A DNA stretch of 64,000 nucleotides from the NCBI GenBank assembly GCA_011947345.1, contig JAAVTG010000540.1, positions 62,001-126,000 of the forward strand, given 5' to 3'. Position numbers and translations under genes: made by a program. Shown piece after piece: positions 54,410 through 62,608 of this stretch. The stretch's first letter is position 1. Each line of letters starts with the position of its first letter. The notes beneath the pieces are model-generated. The model did not search any database. It saw only the letters and a list, made by a program, of their open reading frames with translations, and was not told the DNA's origin. The DNA comes from Phytophthora quininea. Its lineage: Eukaryota > Oomycota > Peronosporomycetes > Peronosporales > Peronosporaceae.

Positions 54410-55564
54410 ATGGCTCTTGACTTCGAGAATCCGGACGACATCGCTCTGTTCGAAGACATCGATGCAACGTTGTTTCTGGAGGATGCCATTCTGTCACTGC
54501 TAGACCCGTCGTTCGCTCTTCTCGACGACGATATCGCCAACAAAAGCGACGGAGACAGTCGATCTGCGACCCGAAGAGCTCGAGACGCTCAAAAGCGACG
54601 CATTTCCCGACAGCGCGAGAAAATCGCTCGAGAAAAACTCCGTCAGCAGTCGAGAGAACTGGCTCAAGAACTGGACCGACTCAAGAAAGCCAAGCAGGCG
54701 GAAAAGGAAGCAGCAGTGACGAACCGATCGGCGACGTATTTCCTGTGGAGAGCGTTCGCTATCCGTCAACGACAGCAGCGTTTCAAAGCCGAACAAGAGC
54801 AGAAGCAACTCACGACGATGGTCAACACCCAAGCTTCTTACATCCAGAGTCTGACTGGGGCAGTCCGCAAACGACTACAAGACGGACAGGAATCGATCAA
54901 GAAACTGAAGCTCTCGAGTGAAGACCAATTGTGCGACGCCTACATGAGTGAGCTGGAAGAAATGTATCGCCAATTTGACGCGTTGCTTCGTGAGAGTAGA
55001 ACGGATGAAGCAGCCAAAATCGATTCCAGTGGCGAGGTCGAGTACTACCAGAAGGTGACCAAGTTCGTGCAGCCGATGTCGTTGTATCAAACCAGTCGCA
55101 TGCTGTGGAAAGTTGGCAAGGCCACCTACTTGGATCGATCGGAGCTTGAACACTATGATGTACAAGACCCAGAAAACTCCATAGCTCTACGCTTTCGCGA
55201 CGAGGCTGAGCTCAAGACGGGCACAAAAGTGTCTGTGCGGCAGCGAATTTTCGCGCGGCGATTTCCGGAAGAGAACCGAACAGTTCACGTGTGGAAATTC
55301 ATCAGTGAAGGCGAAGGCGCTTTCAGTGGGATCCAGTCGGTGGAAACGGGCTGGTGCGTGCTGAGACCTTCGGGAGAAGCAGAAACCTCGGTGGAGATGT
55401 ATCAGCGCTGGACGCCCATGCAGTTCAAAGACCCGCACTTGAACGACACGTCGATGAAAGACTTTAACGAACTGGTCAACGACATTAGCGACACCACACT
55501 TAACGAGGTCATGTCGGCAGTCGAGAGGTTGGGACTGGATGACTCGCGTGAGATCTATGAATGA
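54410..55564 (+). CDS. Family locus 24: intact bZIP/START-like protein, inverted copy of locus 18
   Basis: 384 aa from ATG 54410. Differences from locus 18 concentrate in the N-terminus (ALFEDIDATLFLEDAILSLL; KRRISRQREKIAREKLRQQ) and at RIFARRFPEENRT in the START-like part; the middle 200 residues are almost identical. Domain order is the same: acidic N-terminus, basic/zipper, FLWRAFAIRQ helix, START-like domain with QSVETGWCVLRPSG, final YQRWTPMQF. Confidence 0.82.
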   Translation: MALDFENPDDIALFEDIDATLFLEDAILSLLDPSFALLDDDIANKSDGDSRSATRRARDAQKRRISRQREKIAREKLRQQSRELAQELDRLKKAKQAEKEAAVTNRSATYFLWRAFAIRQRQQRFKAEQEQKQLTTMVNTQASYIQSLTGAVRKRLQDGQESIKKLKLSSEDQLCDAYMSELEEMYRQFDALLRESRTDEAAKIDSSGEVEYYQKVTKFVQPMSLYQTSRMLWKVGKATYLDRSELEHYDVQDPENSIALRFRDEAELKTGTKVSVRQRIFARRFPEENRTVHVWKFISEGEGAFSGIQSVETGWCVLRPSGEAETSVEMYQRWTPMQFKDPHLNDTSMKDFNELVNDISDTTLNEVMSAVERLGLDDSREIYE

Positions 55565-55777
55565 CAACAGCCGTATATGACTTGATATGGACACAACACT
55601 TTCCAATACACTGGGTACTTCTCAAAACTCTCACTATCCTGCATCAAGGAGTCCGTTGGACACCACTCGATTATCCTTCCGCACACGTCAATGAAATCGG
55701 GTAATCCTCCATTCGACCCCTCACTCTGAGTCGCATTCGCAGTCTGGCTACGTGGCCGTGACGTCGCCCCACAACTC

Positions 55778-56869
55778 ATGGCAGCACCATCGTCTCCGAT
55801 CCACTGCGGCCAATCCACTCCTAATCGACCGACGATGGAGCGCAAACCAAAACTCACCTACTACGGAAAGCAAAAGGCCGAGCGGAAGGTTCTGCGATGC
55901 CAACAGGTTGAGTTGACGAAATTGCTACGACAACTACAAATCCGCAAGAAGGCGATGGTGCGAGCAGTGTCCTATCAACCGGCGAAATCTGTCTGGAGAG
56001 AGGTCGCCGCTCGCAGTTTAAAGGACCGTCAAGCTTCGGAGGAGCTCCATCAGTTGTTACTGTCTGCTGTCTCGGACAAGAATGTGATGGTCAACGATCT
56101 CATCGCTTTGGTTCGACACCACATGAGGATGTTGAGTCCCATCGCCACGCAGTCCCAAGGTCTGTACTGCGACACGATCCTCCAGCCAAACGACGAGCTT
56201 CTCTACGCCATGTACATCCACGAACTCGACGGCGTGTACAAGCAAACGGACCAAGTTTTCAAAGAATGTGGAATGGTTTCATCGGATGAATCGGCAGCAT
56301 CCCAGCGAGCCTTGACGACTGAACAAGGAACGCCGATCGTTGAGATCGGGTGGAAGCAAGTCCTCCCGTTTGGCTATCGACAGACCTGCGACGCCATGTG
56401 GATGCTGTCAAATCTGGTCCTCCACCCGCAGGATTCAAGTGAGGTGTTCGAGGATGTGGAAGGCCCGGACAATACTGTCGCCGCCAAAGTGCGCTTCACC
56501 AGGAAAGTCGACGGCGGTGGTTGTGAGTCTCTCGTGCATCGCTTTGTCAAGAGGAGGTTCATCGAGGAAGACCGCGAGGTTACCGTGTGGAAGTCGTCGA
56601 TTCGAGGCGATGGGTCTTTCAGGGGACTGCAAGTTCAAGGCACTGGCTGGAGTGTTTTCCGTCGGTCAGAAAACGGGTCTGGTACGGTTAACCAGACCTG
56701 CACGCGTCACACGTCTCTGCATCTGTGTAGTGGCAACAAAGTGCCGGGAACTTTGGCGAAACAGTTCGATGGGTTTGTGCACAGTATGGTCCGTGAGAAC
56801 TACCAAGAGATTACGAGAATGGCCGAATCGCTGCTCTTGGACAACGCGCTCGATGAGATTAGGATGTGA
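55778..56869 (+). CDS. Family locus 25: intact bZIP/START-like protein, mosaic of loci 17 and 21/23
   Basis: 363 aa from ATG 55778 (MAAPSSPIHCGQSTPNRPTM). Basic/zipper KLTYYGKQKAERKVLRCQQV; then SVWREVAARSLKDRQASEEL. Up to about 56520 it follows locus 17; from GCTTTGTCAAGAGGAGG (about 56541) to the end it follows loci 21 and 23 (KRRFIEEDREVTVWKS, FDGFVHSMVRENYQEITRMA). The junction has no gap, as expected for gene conversion. It keeps the GGGGACTGC that is broken in loci 21 and 23 and so shows the intact form. Confidence 0.8.
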   Translation: MAAPSSPIHCGQSTPNRPTMERKPKLTYYGKQKAERKVLRCQQVELTKLLRQLQIRKKAMVRAVSYQPAKSVWREVAARSLKDRQASEELHQLLLSAVSDKNVMVNDLIALVRHHMRMLSPIATQSQGLYCDTILQPNDELLYAMYIHELDGVYKQTDQVFKECGMVSSDESAASQRALTTEQGTPIVEIGWKQVLPFGYRQTCDAMWMLSNLVLHPQDSSEVFEDVEGPDNTVAAKVRFTRKVDGGGCESLVHRFVKRRFIEEDREVTVWKSSIRGDGSFRGLQVQGTGWSVFRRSENGSGTVNQTCTRHTSLHLCSGNKVPGTLAKQFDGFVHSMVRENYQEITRMAESLLLDNALDEIRM

Positions 56870-57235
56870 ATTCAAATGCTGTCAGCGCTCAGAGCGGCTT
56901 TCTTTGTCGCGCATATTCGAAATACTTTGATCACGTCGTTCTTACCAGTCGAAGGAATTGAGCGCCTCTTTCAGAATCTGCGACGTCATGATATGCTGCA
57001 CTGCCTACCCGGGCTGCCGTCCCAGGGCAATTCGCAGTTCTTAAAGTTTAGTTTAGTTTAGCTTAGTTTAGCTCAGTTTAGCAAATATTTCTGTCATAAG
57101 CCGTTGCTTTGGCGCCGAGGCCTGTAAGTCTTGAAAACCTGCACGGTGCTGCAGGAGGAACTACTAGATGCCCGTGAAAGAAATGAATGCGTTACTGTTT
57201 TTATTGCTTTTATTGCTGTCTTTAATCACGCATTC
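56870..57235. other. Intergenic region with imperfect TTTAG repeat
   Basis: 57047-57080 holds about seven imperfect copies of TTTAG (AGTTTAGTTTAGTTTAGC and similar). This resembles but is not the TTTAGGG telomere unit. Elsewhere in the region nothing recognisable. Confidence 0.5.
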
Positions 57236-57688
57236 TTAACTATCTTCTTCGCTACTGGACGATCTGGTCGGGACGGGGATGTCTTCAGGTGTTTCACTGC
57301 CGACAATTTCTTCCAATTCGCGAAAGGAGTTTTCTGGGTCTTCAATTGGCATGCCTTCACCCTCGGTAACGACCACAGATAGCAGTTGGAGACGATGCTG
57401 CTCTTGACGGCGTCGGTGACGTTTCTGATTGATGTAAGCTCTGAATTGTTCTAGATAGTCTCGATCGGCCTCGTCGGCAGCATTAACAGCTCGTTGAAAA
57501 CGTCGCTGAGCGCACAGTAGTTTGCTTTCGGCTATTTGCAGCTGGTAGTTGTGCGGTTGGTGGGCCCTCCGTAGCATGGTGATCCGTGCATGAACTTCTA
57601 CTAGCACTTGAGATGCTGCTTGTTCGGCGGCAATTGTCTCACATCGATGGGCTTCCGCTGCATCCATTTCCGACTGAAAATGAGGCAT
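57236..57688 (-). CDS. Small coiled-coil protein, unknown, paralog of its divergent neighbour
   Basis: 150 aa from ATG 57688. Mostly long helices rich in Arg, Gln and Ala (ITMLRRAHQPHNYQLQIAES, RRFQRAVNAADEADRDYLEQ, KRHRRRQEQHRLQ) with an acidic Ser-rich end (RSSSSEEDS). No known domain recognised. It resembles the neighbouring plus-strand ORF at 57784 in helix pattern (QRRFQRAVNAADEADRDYL against LRRQFERARATTDDAFSDW), suggesting an inverted duplication of a small gene. ATGs are 95 bp apart. Confidence 0.5.
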   Translation of the reverse strand: MPHFQSEMDAAEAHRCETIAAEQAASQVLVEVHARITMLRRAHQPHNYQLQIAESKLLCAQRRFQRAVNAADEADRDYLEQFRAYINQKRHRRRQEQHRLQLLSVVVTEGEGMPIEDPENSFRELEEIVGSETPEDIPVPTRSSSSEEDS

Positions 57689-57783
57689 TAAGAGCCGTCG
57701 TCACATTTCCTATCGAATTCCTTAGCTTATCGTGGTCAACTTCGGCCACTCGACATTCACCGCCAATCCATCTTTTGGTCGTA

Positions 57784-58553
57784 ATGAGTGAAGAGTCCAG
57801 CAGCGACGACGAGAACACTAGCCACCGTGGTCGAGCGCTAGATGCCGAAGTAGTCGCGTTTAACGCGCTCAAGAGACAGCATCGTCGACTTCGCAGCCTC
57901 CGAGATGAGCTTGGTGAGAATGACATCATGGTTCGCATCGCAGCACAGCACCTGCAAACACTGCGACGGCAATTTGAACGAGCACGCGCAACAACCGACG
58001 ACGCCTTCAGTGACTGGGCGTGAAATTTGGCCGGCTACGTACTAGCCCAGCGCGAGCGCCACCATCAAGAACAAGACGAGGAACTGGCAGCGTACGAGCA
58101 GGCAGCGGGGGCGTCGATGATGTGCAAACTGACACAGCAGGCCCAACAACAGCTGCCACATGTGCCCAAGCCACGCCGATGCCGTCCGTTGAGTCGCTGA
58201 AGCGGGTGGCTGCTGATGACGCGGGAGGGAGGTCTACGAAACGAGTAAATCGGCTGATGAATCTTGCGCGGGGCGACTTGGCTATAATCAGTGAAGCAGA
58301 CCGTGAAGCGTCGCGCAAGATCGATCGAGAAGCAGAGGGCAACGATGATGAAGGTGCGGTGGGCAGCGAGGAGGAGAGTGCAGAAGAAGAAAAAGAAGTT
58401 GATACCCGCGACGACAGGGAGGAGGAGTGTGGTGACGAAGAAAAGCAAGGCGATACCCGCAGCACCAAGGCGAAGACACGGCGGTCGAGACGAGCTGATG
58501 ATAATGATAGCGATTGCAGTCCGAGTAGCGATGAGGCAGCTGATGACGGTTAA
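57784..58553 (+). CDS. Coiled-coil/acidic protein, unknown, with apparent frame breaks
   Basis: Starts at ATG 57784 (MSEESSSDDENTSHRGRALD). The first 80 codons are coiled-coil (FNALKRQHRRLRSLRDELGE, LQTLRRQFERA). A stop at 58021 interrupts; the helix pattern continues in another frame (AGYVLAQRERHHQEQDEELA) and then in a third (RVNRLMNLARGDLAII) into a highly charged tail (EEEKEVDTRDDREEECGDEE) ending at TAA 58551-58553. I read this as one locus with two single-base breaks. Function unknown; small charged coiled-coil ORFs next to a Myb-like gene could belong to a decayed transposon. Confidence 0.45.
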
Positions 58554-58621
58554 GTCACAGGAAAGGACGAAACTCAGCTAGCGATAATGAATGAAGAGGT
58601 TTTTGTCTCGTAGATACCGCT

Positions 58622-58947
58622 TTATACTGTGTTTTGTCCGTCACTAAACCCATACAGCGTCCGCCCTTGTCGTTTCAATGCGTAGATGACGTGCGTCGCT
58701 TTGATAGTTTTTCGATTGGCATGTTCAGCATACACTATAGCATCTTGAACAAGATTACTGATAAAAACTCTCAGCACTGCACGTGTTTCTTGATAGACGA
58801 GTCTGGATAATCTGATGACACCTGCACGACGAGCAAGACGCCGGATAGCTGGTCTTGTGATGCCTTGAATATTGTCCCGCAGAATATAGCGATGACGCTT
58901 TGAGCCCCCTTGCCAAGAACCTTGCCGCCTTTACCGCAACCAGCCAT
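58622..58947 (-). CDS. Divergent histone H4-like protein with one apparent frame break
   Basis: From ATG 58947 the product begins [14 protein letters not shown], and after one extra base in the run 58905-58909 it continues as an H4: [94 protein letters not shown]. About 108 residues. Conserved H4 landmarks remain ([28 protein letters not shown]), but about a quarter of positions differ from canonical H4, including GGVKRISG becoming AGVIRLSR and VTAMDVV becoming IKATHVI. H4 is normally almost invariant, so this is either a specialised variant or a decaying copy. The preserved frame and conservative changes favour some constraint. Confidence 0.75.
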
Positions 58948-59455
58948 CGTCTTGCATGGTGCACTATTAGTACCAATTAATCCGTGAAGGCCCGGTGATG
59001 GTCGGCTTACCTTGTCTGTTGCGTGTGTGATTCCACGCTATTGGTTTTGGGGTTCGCTGGCAAAATCTGAAGTGAGCGCAACGGAGAGCGACAACAATTT
59101 ATCGATCTTCTATGCTGTCCTAATCTCGCAGAAGTCAGGACAGTAGATTCAGCTTTGGAGCTATGAAAATGTGTTTGAACCGGAGATGGGAAGGAGATGA
59201 TGCGATAAATTTTGATGCAATAAGGTACGGAGCGCCTCAAGCTGCGGGGAGACCAAGCTGGCGACGTTGACATAAAGATGCCAAGGACAAAGAGAAGTGG
59301 ATAGGGCAGTTTGCAATGCCATGGCTTTCAGCATTTTGTTTGCTTTTTTTTCAAACACGTGCTTTTTACGGAGGTTAATAGTCTCTCCGAAGTGTCTTGA
59401 ACTCTCATCGCTTGTGTCTTCTGCTTAAAGCTTTGAAGGCAAAAATACCTGCGAT
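58948..59455. other. Intergenic region, 0.5 kb, 5' of the H4-like gene
   Basis: An 88-codon minus-strand ORF (59007-59273) has no recognisable domain. I see no RNA gene or repeat. Confidence 0.35.
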
Positions 59456-60178
59456 CTAGGACCGCGGCATTGCGATGGATGCTTGTAGCTGCTTTTGATA
59501 ACGCCTGGCCGCGCGCAAGTCCAAGTTTCGCTGGTGTCTTCTTTCATCCCGCTCTAATATATACATTGCTTTAAGCTCGCGCACAACCGTTGCTTGGAAC
59601 CGTTCTAGTTGTTGGACTAATAGGCGATGCTCGATCCGGCACGAACAGTTGGGATGGTCTGTACCTCGTTCCAGCTCGCTGGTACCGTCTCCTGTTCCAA
59701 AAGCGTTGCTCCTCGTCTTATCAGCGGTCCCAAAATTCCGAAGACAGTCGCGTCCGGCTGCGTATTCATCCCCGCTAGTTTTCGGGTGCGCATGGCGGTC
59801 TCCTTCGCTCCGATCCTCCACCCCAACCTCTTCCCGCTCGTCGTACATGGGGCTCTCGACTCGTTGCGATTGCAGCCGGCATGATTCGCCTTGATGGCGG
59901 TCACGATCCGAGCGCTGATTAAGCTGCTGATTCACACTGCGTGCCAACGCTTGGGCACCGGATAGTTTGCTGGCGTGGCGATGCGTCCGACAGAGATTGG
60001 CGAACTTCCGCTTCAAACTGCCAATTCCACGAAGCCTGTTGTCGGGTTCCAGCGCGTTGTAAGCGGCTGCAACAGCCTCCCAGCCAGCTGACTTCACCGG
60101 CAAAACTCGCCCGACCTCCGTCACAAGACGAAGTTGCTCGCGCGTGCTGTAGTTGCGCGATCCCTGAGTTTTTGGCAT
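59456..60178 (-). CDS. Myb/SANT-like DNA-binding protein of an oomycete-expanded type
   Basis: I use ATG 60178 (MPKTQGSRNYSTREQLRLVT). Residues about 8-75 look like a trihelix/SANT domain: NYSTREQLRLVTEVGRVLPV, GWEAVAAAYNALEPDN, LKRKFANLCRTHR. The middle is Arg/Glu-rich and unstructured; the last 70 residues are a helical segment (QQLERFQATVVRELKAMYIL, RRHQRNLDLRAARRYQKQLQ). Related Myb-like domains are abundant in Phytophthora, often in repeat-rich regions (recalled), so it could be a host regulator or a domesticated transposon protein. 240 aa. Confidence 0.6.
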   Translation of the reverse strand: MPKTQGSRNYSTREQLRLVTEVGRVLPVKSAGWEAVAAAYNALEPDNRLRGIGSLKRKFANLCRTHRHASKLSGAQALARSVNQQLNQRSDRDRHQGESCRLQSQRVESPMYDEREEVGVEDRSEGDRHAHPKTSGDEYAAGRDCLRNFGTADKTRSNAFGTGDGTSELERGTDHPNCSCRIEHRLLVQQLERFQATVVRELKAMYILERDERRHQRNLDLRAARRYQKQLQASIAMPRS

Positions 60179-60563
60179 TGAGTCGCAACGGTCTTCACGT
60201 TTTACCTTCGGCCGTCGACAGCAAATCGTAAAATGGCGCATTGGCTACTGAAAACTATGAATCATGGTTCCAATTTTTTGGTCAGCAGCACATCCCCTAC
60301 TTCAACAGCGGCGTAGTGATATCTGGACTAGGTCCAGGACAGGTGGGCCAAGCGAATTGTAGCTTGGCATTGAGCATCGCGGAACAAGCCGAGGTTCGAG
60401 TAGGAGAGGATCTGGACGATGGCTCCTGCTGGTGGCAGGTGTTCATCTCCTGAGTCAACATCCCACGCGGTGGCCGTGAACAACAAGGTGTCGACGTCAC
60501 GGGTGTTCTCAGCGTACGTCTCGCGAAATGCCTGTGTGCAGCGGCAGCATCAAGTCGAGGAAG
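60179..60563. other. Intergenic region, 385 bp
   Basis: A 70-codon plus-strand ORF (60241-60453) is present without similarity that I recognise. Nothing else is supported. Confidence 0.35.
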
Positions 60564-61009
60564 CTACAAAGCACTTAGGACCACAGCGCGCACCTTCAGT
60601 AGCTGATCAAGCGGTTCCGGCGAATCAGCGTCGACAAAATGGAGTCGCACAAACTTCAATTGCTTATGCTGGTGGTCGGAAATCCACAGCAATTTCATGC
60701 GGAGGATGACCTTCTCGCCATTTGAGTTCTTCAGGAACGCCTGCAGATCTGCAACAGCATAATTGACAGCGTTACAATATGCAAGGGAATAGAAAACACT
60801 AATACATTGCCCACCTTCAACAGTCGATACAATGCGTGTTTGGCCGTTTCCTTCACCAGCCAGGATCTGACGCATACGTTGGTAAGGTGTCAAACGCGAT
60901 GGCGCTTCGTCCACGTTTGCCTTGCTTTTGGAGTTCTTGGAGTCAGGTTGGTCTTCTCCGCCAGTAACTTGCGCTTGCGCGCTTCTTCCTGTCGTCCCTT
61001 GCCGGCCAT
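60564..61009 (-). CDS. Small basic protein, unknown, one intron and one frame break
   Basis: From ATG 61009 (MAGKGRQEEARKRKLLAEK) the frame must shift once near 60955 to continue DSKNSKSKANVDEAPSRLTP and YQRMRQILAGEGNGQTRIV. A 66-bp GT..AG intron (60749-60814) follows, and the second exon reads DLQAFLKNSNGEKVILRMKL, then WISDHQHKQLKFVRLHF and ends at 60564. About 126 residues. No domain recognised. A gene-like structure with a good intron is the main support. Confidence 0.45.
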
Positions 61010-61852
61010 CTTGCAATTTGCTTGCGTTATGCGTGGACGAAGTCGCGGATATGCAAGCCACGACGATGCGCTCATATCTTACTTATTCTAATGCCCACGC
61101 ACATTTTCGATATATTTTGCTTTTGGTTTGCAAGAACATGACGCACAGTGATGCGTCTTCAGTCATGTCACGTGATCCGTGTCCTTGATCTTTGCCGGGC
61201 AGACCAGTGGCATCCTTAAGCTTTATCCCGTAGGCCACATGAACTTCGATCTGTCCCTGGTTTCTATCTGGAAGGCCAAGACGCAGCCAAAGCGGAGATG
61301 TGCATCGAAGTAAAGATCGCAATATGCTTTATTTTATGCCGCTGTCGTACATTTCGATCAACCCCAACGTATCAGCTGCCAGACCTCTGCCGTATCCAAA
61401 ACGAACTTTGTTTCCATGCTGTCCCTATTTTCTTCCCGCTAGGCCAGCTTGGTAGCACTCCAAGAAGATGAGAGACTCCTCTTCGCTCGATATGTTCCTG
61501 CCGTTTTCACTGACACAGGATGCACCCATTGGGTACATGAGCAAGGAGCACGTTAAAGTTCAATCGGGATGTTGATGCGTTCTGTTCGATATGGTCCAGA
61601 GGCTTGACGAGAAGCGATGTGAGCAAATACTACTGCTCTGAACAAAACTAGTCGAATGCTGCTCGGAGTTTGCCGTCCTCAACTTCAACACGCGAAAAAC
61701 ACCAGCCTTCACAACAATAGTTTGTATTTTTAGTCAGATATTGCTGTGCGGCGACGTGTAGTCCTAACGGTGGATTCAGCGAGGCGCACATATCCCGCAG
61801 ATATGCGCTTATTTTCAATTCTGCGCCATCCTACCGAAGTCCTGCAACAGTC
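61010..61852. other. Intergenic region, 0.84 kb, possible C2-domain relic
   Basis: On the minus strand at about 61170-61290 a short ORF reads GQIEVHVAYGIKLKDATGLP, vaguely like the first strands of a C2 domain; it is soon interrupted. Nothing else is supported. Confidence 0.3.
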
Positions 61853-62608
61853 ATGAACGCAATGAACGCCCGTCAACATTTGACCGAGAAAGGGTACGTC
61901 GTTCTCTACAAGGCTGTCACCGACGAGATGACTAACAAGTTCCTCGACTTTGCTCGCCACGAAGAGTCAAATTGGAGCAATGGCACTTGGAACGGAGAAG
62001 CCCTCGACACCTACCGACCACGTGCTTTGTTACCAGATTATGTTAGCCGCGCGCTGACAGCGGCCTTCCGCCGCCACTACAGAACGTTTTTTCCGAGCTC
62101 GACGGCAACAGAATGGAGTTTGCTCAAGACGCACGCGGGAGCTCCGGACCAACCGGTTCGCCGAGATTTCCCACCACCACTGCCTGACATGAATGCGGCG
62201 AACGTGCAAGGGGTACCAGGGGCGCTACTGCTGGCCACCAAGGACGACACCGTGATTTACGGGTACGGGTGGAACCGGCTGGTTGCGCTTCGCTCGAACG
62301 TGGAGACCATTCGGTTGAACAAGGGCGACATGCTTCTCTTTCGGGGTGACTTTATCTATTCACCCGCCGGGTATCTGAAGAACAACCTGTTCGTCCACGG
62401 ATTTCTGGACTCGCCATTCTACCCTCGCGATATTGGCATCAATGAGCCACTCCTCGTCGCTGTCATTGACGACCTGTCCATCGTCGATGACCTGTTCTGT
62501 TTTGTCCACAACTGCGACTTTGTTGCCACCGGAACAATGTCGCTGCGCCGACACCTGAACCGCTTTCACTCTTTCTTCTTCGGGAGGCCACGAAGCCCAA
62601 GGGCATGA
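61853..62608 (+). CDS. 2OG-Fe(II) oxygenase-like protein with C2H2 finger, catalytic residues missing
   Basis: 251 aa from ATG 61853. The N-terminus (EKGYVVLYKAVTDEMTNKFL) and the later DTVIYGYGWNRLV and LNKGDMLLFRGDFIYSPAGY followed by LFVHGFLD resemble the double-stranded beta-helix of phytanoyl-hydroxylase-like 2OG oxygenases, where an HxD and a distal His bind iron. Here the expected H-R-D reads RRDF (about codon 103) and the usual His of the FRGDLVHAG-type strand is replaced by Tyr, so iron binding looks impaired. The C-terminus has a C2H2 finger: CFVHNCDFVATGTMSLRRHL followed by NRFH (C-x4-C-x12-H-x4-H). Such oxygenase-like genes are often near transposons in oomycetes (recalled). Fold assignment is by pattern only. 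Confidence 0.5.
   Translation: MNAMNARQHLTEKGYVVLYKAVTDEMTNKFLDFARHEESNWSNGTWNGEALDTYRPRALLPDYVSRALTAAFRRHYRTFFPSSTATEWSLLKTHAGAPDQPVRRDFPPPLPDMNAANVQGVPGALLLATKDDTVIYGYGWNRLVALRSNVETIRLNKGDMLLFRGDFIYSPAGYLKNNLFVHGFLDSPFYPRDIGINEPLLVAVIDDLSIVDDLFCFVHNCDFVATGTMSLRRHLNRFHSFFFGRPRSPRA

Larger units (their letters stand above)
54243..56869 (+). repeat. Right arm of second inverted duplication (partner 41087-43716)
   Basis: Carries loci 24 and 25 in the same order and spacing as loci 18 and 17 on the minus strand. The spacer 55565-55777 is nearly the same as 42178-42391. Confidence 0.85.

Noticed and set aside
59007..59273. An 88-codon minus-strand ORF 5' of the H4-like gene
   Set aside because: No similarity to any family I know, no conserved composition; probably chance.
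61083..61322. C2-domain protein
   Set aside because: Only one strand pair (GQIEVHVAYGIKLKD) resembles C2; the rest is interrupted and lacks the calcium-binding aspartates.
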